From Anaerolinea thermophila (lineage in GTDB: Bacteria > Chloroflexota > Anaerolineae > Anaerolineales > Villigracilaceae): 8,930 bases of DNA. Numbering within the stretch: position 1 is the stretch's first letter; each line of letters opens with the position of its first letter. The stretch is from NCBI GenBank assembly GCA_020722305.1, contig DYLB01000081.1, positions 1 to 8,930 on the forward strand, read 5' to 3'. Of this stretch, positions 4,237-8,930 are shown in pieces. Both the position numbers and the translations under genes were made by a program. The notes under the pieces were generated by a model. It had not been told where the DNA came from. It made no database searches and saw only the letters and a list, made by a program, of their open reading frames with translations.

Positions 4237-6792
4237 ATGTTCCCGCGCCTGCCCATCCCCCCCATCCAGCCATTCTCATTTTTCGTCGGTTTTTTCGCGG
4301 GACTCATCCTGTTCTTCCTGCTCAGCCGGGTGCGCCCGCTGTTGAACCAAATCCGCTCGAACTGGAGGGAGGGCCGCGCCGCCGCCAGGGTGCGCGGGTC
4401 GGTGACCTTCGAAGACCACCACCGCCGCCAGGTCTTGAGATTAGCCCAGGGACAGCACCTGGCCGCCAACCTGTTCTCGCTGGATGAAATCCTGCAGCCG
4501 GTGCACCTGCTCGCCCCGCCCCCGGTGATCGAACCCGGCGGCGCGATCCCGCTCGAAGACGTGGTCAGCCAGACCGTGCCCTACATGCCCGCCTGGCCCG
4601 AAATGGCCGCCGCCTACAACGCCATGACCCTGACCCTGCCGGAGGCCCTCTCCGGCGGGAGCAACCTGGCCATCCTTGGCCAGCCCGGCAGCGGCAAAAC
4701 GGTGGCGCTGGCCCACCTGGCCTCCCTGGCCGCCAAACGGGACAGCTCCCTGGGTCAACTGGCCGAATTCGTCCCGATCCTGCTTCACGTGGCAGACCTG
4801 GACCTGCCGCTCAAAAACCCCAACGACCTGCTCACCCCAATCGTAGACGTGCTGGCCGAACGGACCTCCATGCTCAACCAGCCGCGGCTGCCCGGCTTCA
4901 TCGAAAACGCCTTCAAATCCCAGGGCGTGCTCCTGCTCCTCGACGGCCTGGACGAACTCCCCCGAGAGGGTGTCCACGAGGCGGTCTCGTTCGTCGAACT
5001 CCTCCTGAAGAATTTCCCCGCCACGCGGATCGTGGCTGCAGCCAGCCCGGAATACGTCGGCGGCCTGATCGAACTGGGATTCGCCCCGCTGACCCTGATG
5101 CCCTGGAACGCAGCGCAGCAGTCCACTTTCGTCGAAACCTGGACCCGGCTGTGGGGCGAGTACGTGGCGGTCGAAGCCTGGACCCAATCCGACCAGGTTG
5201 ATCCGCTCCTGCTCAACGAATGGCTTGGCCCGGAAAATCTGGGCTGGACGCCGCTCGAATTCACGCTCAAGGTCTGGGGCGCGTATGCCGGGGATATCCG
5301 CGGCCCGCTGCCTGCGGATGCGATTGACACCCACATCCGCCGCCTTTCAGCCGACGTGCCCCAGGAGGCTCTGCAGATCCTGGCCTTGCAGACCAGCGTC
5401 ACAGCTCAACCGATCTTCGACCCGCGCAAAGCCCGCGACTGGGTCAAATCCTTCGAGCCGCAGGAAGCCAAAGCGCCCGAGACCGAAATTTCCGAAGAAA
5501 CAGGCCCGGAGCCTGAGCCGCAGAATAAAGAGAAGGCCCAAAAAGACAAAAAGGGGCGGGCCAGGGCTGAAATGCCGCCGCCCGCCACGCCGGGATTGCT
5601 GGCCAAACTCGCCGCCAGCGGGCTGCTGGTCTCGCACCGCGCCAACCGGATGCGCTTCACGCATCCCAGCCTGGTCGGCTACCTGGCCGGGCGCGGGATG
5701 GCGGTTTACGGGGCGGCGGCCCTGGTCACCCAGCCCGCCTGGAGCGGGAGGAACGCCACCTTGAGCTATGCCGCCATTTACGGCAATGCCGCGCCCCAGG
5801 CCCAATCCCTGATGAAGAGCAGCAAACCCCCGCTGCACCGCGAACTCCTGAGCGTGGCCCGCTGGCTGCGGGAAGCCCCGCGCCAGGCCCAATGGCGCGG
5901 CCCCGTCTTCGCCGCCCTGACCGGCCTGATCCGAGATGAGACCGCGCCCCTCAGCCTGCGCGGGCAGGCCGTCACGGCCATGGTTTTGAGCGGCGACCCC
6001 GCCATCGCCACCCTCTTCCGCCAGTTGCTGCAATCTTCGGCCTCGCCGCACGTCCTCCAACTGGCCGCGCTGGGATCGGGCATGGCCCGGGATGCCAAAG
6101 CCGTCTCGCTGCTGGCCGCGCTCCTGAACAACCCCAGCCCCATCGTCCGCCACGCCGGGGTGCTGGCCCTGGTGGCGGTCGGCAGCCGTGAAGCCATGGA
6201 TACGGCCGGCTCCATCTTGCTGGGCGGGGACGAAGACCTGCGCCGCGCCTCCGCCGAGGCCCTGGCCAACCATCCCGCCGAAGGCCACCTGATGCTGCGC
6301 GAAGGCTCGGAAGTGGAAGACATCCTCGTCCGCCGCTCGGTGGTCTACGGCCTGGGGCGCGTCCACCAGGATTGGGCGGATACCCTCGTGGCGACCCTCC
6401 AGACGGCGGACGAACAGTGGGTCGTGCGCACCGCCGCATCCGAGGTCATGGACAGTCGAAGCCGGACCAACCCGAGGGTCCCGCGCGCCCTGCCGCCCGC
6501 CCACGAGAGTGCCTGGCTGATCGAATTCGCTGCCAAACTCGGCATGGGCATCTCCCCCGGTCAAAACCCCACCGACCTGCTCCTGACCGCCCTCCGCAGC
6601 GATGTCCCCGAGGCACAGACCGCGTCCTTGCAATACCTCCGCCGCTCCCCCAGCGCCGGGGTCATCCACGCCCTTTACCAGACCCTCTACGGCAGCGACT
6701 CGGAACTGCGCGAACTCGCCTTCCAGGCCGTCCAGGACATCGCCCTCGACGGGATCAAAATCCCCGACCCGATGGAATTCGGCCTGGGCTAA
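4237..6792 (+). CDS. Membrane-anchored NACHT-type NTPase with C-terminal HEAT repeats
   Basis: Predicted 851-residue STAND-class NTPase. A single hydrophobic segment (about 12-30, FSFFVGFFAGLILFFLL) followed by basic residues (Arg31, Arg33, Arg40, Arg44) predicts an N-terminal anchor with the rest in the cytosol. The NTPase core has Walker A GQPGSGKT (148-155, Lys154) and a Walker B VLLLLDGLDELP (231-242), whose Asp236-Gly-Leu-Asp239-Glu240 form is characteristic of NACHT domains. A helical region follows, then a Lys/Glu/Pro-rich linker (about 405-450), then a winged-helix-like element ending FTHPSLVGYLAG (474-485), as in other NACHT proteins. Residues about 550-840 are alpha-helical HEAT-like repeats (VRHAGVLALVAVGS, LRRASAEALANH, VRRSVVYGLGRV, LRELAFQAVQDIA). 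NACHT proteins couple ligand sensing by their repeats to nucleotide-driven oligomerisation; some bacterial ones act against phage. No effector domain or defence gene is seen here, so the role is unknown. Confidence 0.88.
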   Translation: MFPRLPIPPIQPFSFFVGFFAGLILFFLLSRVRPLLNQIRSNWREGRAAARVRGSVTFEDHHRRQVLRLAQGQHLAANLFSLDEILQPVHLLAPPPVIEPGGAIPLEDVVSQTVPYMPAWPEMAAAYNAMTLTLPEALSGGSNLAILGQPGSGKTVALAHLASLAAKRDSSLGQLAEFVPILLHVADLDLPLKNPNDLLTPIVDVLAERTSMLNQPRLPGFIENAFKSQGVLLLLDGLDELPREGVHEAVSFVELLLKNFPATRIVAAASPEYVGGLIELGFAPLTLMPWNAAQQSTFVETWTRLWGEYVAVEAWTQSDQVDPLLLNEWLGPENLGWTPLEFTLKVWGAYAGDIRGPLPADAIDTHIRRLSADVPQEALQILALQTSVTAQPIFDPRKARDWVKSFEPQEAKAPETEISEETGPEPEPQNKEKAQKDKKGRARAEMPPPATPGLLAKLAASGLLVSHRANRMRFTHPSLVGYLAGRGMAVYGAAALVTQPAWSGRNATLSYAAIYGNAAPQAQSLMKSSKPPLHRELLSVARWLREAPRQAQWRGPVFAALTGLIRDETAPLSLRGQAVTAMVLSGDPAIATLFRQLLQSSASPHVLQLAALGSGMARDAKAVSLLAALLNNPSPIVRHAGVLALVAVGSREAMDTAGSILLGGDEDLRRASAEALANHPAEGHLMLREGSEVEDILVRRSVVYGLGRVHQDWADTLVATLQTADEQWVVRTAASEVMDSRSRTNPRVPRALPPAHESAWLIEFAAKLGMGISPGQNPTDLLLTALRSDVPEAQTASLQYLRRSPSAGVIHALYQTLYGSDSELRELAFQAVQDIALDGIKIPDPMEFGLG

Positions 6793-6800
6793 CCCCTCCC

Positions 6801-6806
6801 TATAAA
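6801..6806 (+). promoter_or_regulatory. Candidate -10 box (TATAAA) before the aminohydrolase gene
   Basis: TATAAA lies in an 18-bp gap and ends 4 bp before the ATG at 6811. There is no Shine-Dalgarno in the gap. Initiation would have to occur at or very near the ATG, which is slightly close for a standard -10, so either a leaderless transcript or coupled translation from the NACHT gene is possible. Confidence 0.35.
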
Positions 6807-6810
6807 AATT

Positions 6811-8142
6811 ATGCTGATTACAAACGCCAAGCTGATCACCTGGACTTCCCCCAACCAAATCCTCGAAAACCACGCCCTCCTCATCGAGGGCGGTCGCATC
6901 CGCAGAATCGGCAGCTCCGCCGCGCTCGAAGCGGAACATCCCGAAGAAGAGAAATTCGACGCCCGCGGCCAGCTCGTCATGCCCGGAAACATCTGCGCCC
7001 ACACCCACTTCTACGGCGCGTTCGCCCGCGGCCTGGGCATCCCCGCCCCGGCTCCTAAAGACTTCCCCGAAATCCTCGAAAAACTGTGGTGGCCGCTCGA
7101 CAAATCCCTGCTCGAAGACGACATCCGCTACTCGGCCCTGGTCTGCCAGGTGGACGCCATCCGGCACGGCACGACGACCCTGATTGACCACCACGCCTCG
7201 CCCAACTTCATAGACGGCTCGCTCGACGTTATCGCCGAAACCGTCGAACAATCTGGCCTGCGGGCGGGGTTGTGTTACGAGGTCACCGACCGGGACGGCG
7301 AGGCCAAAATGAAGGCCGGGATCGCCGAAAACGTGCGCTTCATCAAGAAGACGAAAGACCCGCGTCTCGCCGGGACCTTTGGCCTGCACGCCAGCCTGAC
7401 GCTTTCGGATTCCACCCTGGCCTTGTGCCGCCAATCCGCCCCCGCCGATGCCGGATTCCACGTCCACGCGGCCGAATCCGAAGCCGACGAATGGGACAGC
7501 CTGCAAAAATCCGGGCTGCGGGTGGTAGACCGGCTGCGCAAACACGGCCTGCTCGGCGACAAAACCATCGCGGCTCACGGCGTCCACTTCGATGCGCGGG
7601 AAATCCAACTCATCGCGGAGACCGGCACCTGGGTCACGCACCAGCCGCGCTCCAACATGAACAACGCGGTCGGCATGGCCCCGGTCGAATCCATGCTGCG
7701 GGCGGGGGTGCGCGTCTGCCTCGGCAACGACGGCTTCTCCAACGCCATGTGGGAGGAATGGAAAACCGCCTACCTGGCCCACAAGGTCTGGAACCGTGAC
7801 CCACGCCGCATGTCCGGCACAGACGTGGCCCAGATGGCAATTTACAACAACGCTTCGCTGGCAAACATCTTCTTCCCGGACGCGCCCATCGGGCAGATCG
7901 TCCCCGGCGCGTACGCCGACCTGATCTTCGTGGATTACCACCCCTTCACGGAATTATCCCCCGGCAACCTGCCCTGGCACATCATTTTCGGCTTCCACGA
8001 GAGCATGGTTACGGCCACCATCGTGGACGGCAAAATCCTGATGAAAGACCGCCAACTGCTCACGCTGGACGAGGCCGAGATCGCGGCCAAAGCCCGAGAA
8101 GCCGCGGCCAAAGCCTGGAAGCGCTACCAGGAAAAATTCTAA
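6811..8142 (+). CDS. ssnA: SsnA-type metal-dependent aminohydrolase (amidohydrolase superfamily)
   Basis: Predicted 443-residue cytosolic enzyme of the cytosine/adenosine-deaminase branch of the amidohydrolase superfamily. It has the beta-sandwich start (LITNAKLIT), the first metal ligands His64-x-His66 (CAHTHFYG), HxHxxE at 217-222 (metal His219, catalytic Glu222), His256 (AAHGVHF) and Asp307 (GNDGFS). Stretches such as LWWPLDKSL (92-100), IDHHASPNFIDGSLD (125-139), YEVTDRDG (156-163) and RSNMNNAVG (280-288) closely follow what I recall of E. coli SsnA, as does the length of about 442 residues. SsnA proteins probably deaminate or hydrolyse a purine-like ring and are often linked with selenium-dependent molybdenum hydroxylases, but the substrate is unproven. 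No such hydroxylase is visible here. The F420 reductase gene follows 22 bp downstream and is likely co-transcribed. Confidence 0.9.
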   Translation: MLITNAKLITWTSPNQILENHALLIEGGRIRRIGSSAALEAEHPEEEKFDARGQLVMPGNICAHTHFYGAFARGLGIPAPAPKDFPEILEKLWWPLDKSLLEDDIRYSALVCQVDAIRHGTTTLIDHHASPNFIDGSLDVIAETVEQSGLRAGLCYEVTDRDGEAKMKAGIAENVRFIKKTKDPRLAGTFGLHASLTLSDSTLALCRQSAPADAGFHVHAAESEADEWDSLQKSGLRVVDRLRKHGLLGDKTIAAHGVHFDAREIQLIAETGTWVTHQPRSNMNNAVGMAPVESMLRAGVRVCLGNDGFSNAMWEEWKTAYLAHKVWNRDPRRMSGTDVAQMAIYNNASLANIFFPDAPIGQIVPGAYADLIFVDYHPFTELSPGNLPWHIIFGFHESMVTATIVDGKILMKDRQLLTLDEAEIAAKAREAAAKAWKRYQEKF

Positions 8143-8153
8143 ACGCCTTCATT

Positions 8154-8160
8154 GGAGAAG
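8154..8160 (+). promoter_or_regulatory. Shine-Dalgarno of the F420 reductase gene
   Basis: GGAGAAG with 4 bases to the ATG at 8165 (GGAG core 7 bp away). No TATAAT-like box is present in this gap, unlike the gaps before the three preceding genes. This supports translation as an internal cistron of the aminohydrolase message. Confidence 0.7.
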
Positions 8161-8164
8161 CCCC

Positions 8165-8839
8165 ATGTCAGACGATACCTCTCTCATTCTCACCCTCGCC
8201 ATCCTGGGCGGCACCGGCAAAGAAGGCAAAGGACTGGCCTACCGCTGGGCCAGGGCCGGGTACAAGGTCATCATCGGCTCGCGGCGCATGGACAGAGCGC
8301 TGGCCGCCAGTGTCGAATTGGACAACCTGCTGGGCGGAACCGCTTCTATCCAGGGCATGGAAAACGCCGAAGCCGCAGCCCGGGCCGACATCGCCGTCCT
8401 GACCGTCCCGTATGCCGCCCACCGCTCCACGCTCGAAGGCGTGAGAGACCAACTCCAGGGCAAAATCCTGGTGGACGTAACCGTCCCGCTCGTCCCGCCC
8501 AAAGTGAGCAAAGTCCAGATGCCGCCAGCCGGCAGCGCCGCCCAAGAAGCCAGGGAAATCCTGGGCGATGGGGTGGAGGTCGCAGCCGCCTTCCAGAACA
8601 TCTCGCACGAACACCTGCTCGGCGACGGCGAGGTGGACTGCGACGTGCTGGTGACCGGGTCGAGCAAAGCCGCCCGCGAAGAGGCGCTCAAACTGGTCGA
8701 AGCCGCCGGGCTGACCGGCTGGGACGCCGGCCCCATCGAGAATTCGGTCGTCGTCGAGGGCCTGACCAGCGTGTTGATCGGCATCAACAAAAAATACGGC
8801 TCCACCCACGCCGGCATCCGCATCACCGGAGTAGATTGA
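8165..8839 (+). CDS. npdG: NADPH-dependent F420 reductase (F420:NADP oxidoreductase)
   Basis: Predicted 224-residue cytosolic enzyme that transfers hydride between NADP(H) and coenzyme F420, supplying reduced F420 or NADPH. The N-terminal Rossmann fold has the dinucleotide motif GGTGKEGKG (15-23), with IGSRR (37-41) providing Ser39 and Arg40 for the NADPH 2'-phosphate. Family signatures follow: DVTVPLVPP (104-112), AAAFQNISHEHL (140-151), DAGPIENSVVVEGLTSVLIGIN (starting at 187) and the terminal GIRITGVD. Length matches characterised Fno/NpdG enzymes. The start at 8165 has GGAGAAG before it. Its presence indicates that the organism makes or uses F420, as do actinobacteria, archaea and some Chloroflexota; no F420 biosynthesis gene is in the window. 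It is the last gene of the plus-strand run. Confidence 0.94.
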   Translation: MSDDTSLILTLAILGGTGKEGKGLAYRWARAGYKVIIGSRRMDRALAASVELDNLLGGTASIQGMENAEAAARADIAVLTVPYAAHRSTLEGVRDQLQGKILVDVTVPLVPPKVSKVQMPPAGSAAQEAREILGDGVEVAAAFQNISHEHLLGDGEVDCDVLVTGSSKAAREEALKLVEAAGLTGWDAGPIENSVVVEGLTSVLIGINKKYGSTHAGIRITGVD

Positions 8840-8840
8840 T

Positions 8841-8910
8841 AATCCACAGATTTCACAGATTGCAAAAAAAACTCTGTGTCCATCCGCGTTTATCCGTGTT
8901 TTCCGCGTCC
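8841..8910. repeat. Degenerate intergenic repeat element (CACAGATT / ATCCGCGTTT iterations)
   Basis: Directly after npdG are two copies of CACAGATT (8845-8852, 8854-8861), an A8 run, then CTCTGTG (8872-8878), and three iterations of a roughly 10-bp unit: ATCCGCGTTT, ATCCGTGTTT, TCCGCGTCC (8882-8910). CACAGA (8854-8859) and TCTGTG (8873-8878) can pair around a 13-base loop. This pattern resembles a dispersed intergenic repeat I recall from Anaerolineae, Bacteroidota and planctomycete genomes; the family link is from memory. On the plus strand it has no T-run after the stem, so it is not a typical terminator for npdG. On the minus strand the A-run would be read as a U-run but sits in the loop. 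Confidence 0.65.
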
Positions 8911-8930
8911 CATTTTTGAACTTCAACAGG

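Noticed and set aside
4441..5334. Minus-strand open frame of 297 codons inside the NACHT gene
   Set aside because: Antisense to the Walker A/B region, with Gly/Gln/Arg-rich shadow composition and no motif.
3493..6792. Zinc-ribbon coiled-coil plus NACHT genes as a two-gene antiphage system
   Set aside because: The COG1579 family is a widespread conserved family and the NACHT gene has its own candidate promoter box; no nuclease, reverse transcriptase, toxin, integrase or other defence gene is nearby. Adjacency alone is not enough.
5347..7941. Minus-strand open frame of 864 codons across the NACHT and aminohydrolase genes
   Set aside because: It lies antisense to two genes with clear motifs, spans their boundary, is Gly/Val/Gln/His/Asp-rich low-information sequence, and has no recognisable domain. 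It is a codon-bias shadow in GC-rich DNA.
8168..8926. Minus-strand 252-codon frame over npdG and the right-hand repeat
   Set aside because: It starts within the repeat element and runs antisense to a well-supported gene; it has the typical look of spurious proteins made from this repeat type.

Overview
The window looks like GC-rich bacterial chromosome from the Chloroflexota, most likely an Anaerolineae-type organism. This is inference from gene content and style: an F420:NADP oxidoreductase, a VanW-like/beta-lactamase-fold exported hydrolase, a COG1579 zinc-ribbon coiled-coil protein, a NACHT-HEAT protein, short-period intergenic repeats, and TATAA boxes almost touching start codons. No marker gene in the window settles the taxonomy.

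Layout: bases 1-91 are a tandem array of a 7-bp unit. Two minus-strand genes follow: a pteridine-reductase-type SDR (91-795) and, upstream of it, a stand-alone FAD proline dehydrogenase (819-1778). A divergent regulatory region (1779-1962) separates them from five plus-strand genes with gaps of only 18-42 bp. These encode a membrane-anchored VanW-like/serine hydrolase fusion (1963-3450), a coiled-coil C4 zinc-ribbon protein (3493-4194), a membrane-anchored NACHT NTPase with C-terminal HEAT repeats (4237-6792), an SsnA-type metal-dependent aminohydrolase (6811-8142) and an NADPH-dependent F420 reductase (8165-8839). The right edge (8841-8910) carries a degenerate intergenic repeat. No RNA gene, CRISPR array, transposase or phage gene is visible.

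The genes do not form one obvious pathway. PRODH and the SDR are redox enzymes that may be co-transcribed. The aminohydrolase and F420 reductase are 22 bp apart with a good Shine-Dalgarno between them and are the most convincing operon. The four other genes preceded by only short gaps have a TATAAT-like box 4-10 bp before the ATG and no good Shine-Dalgarno, which suggests separate, leaderless or near-leaderless transcripts.

The items most worth a second look are the membrane-tethered NACHT-HEAT protein in a non-defence neighbourhood, the recurrent box-next-to-ATG architecture, a 23-bp perfect palindrome in front of the zinc-ribbon gene, and the leader of the hydrolase gene, which holds a CRP-like dyad and two tiny ORFs chained by ATGA overlaps. 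I did not find a clearly new multi-gene system here.
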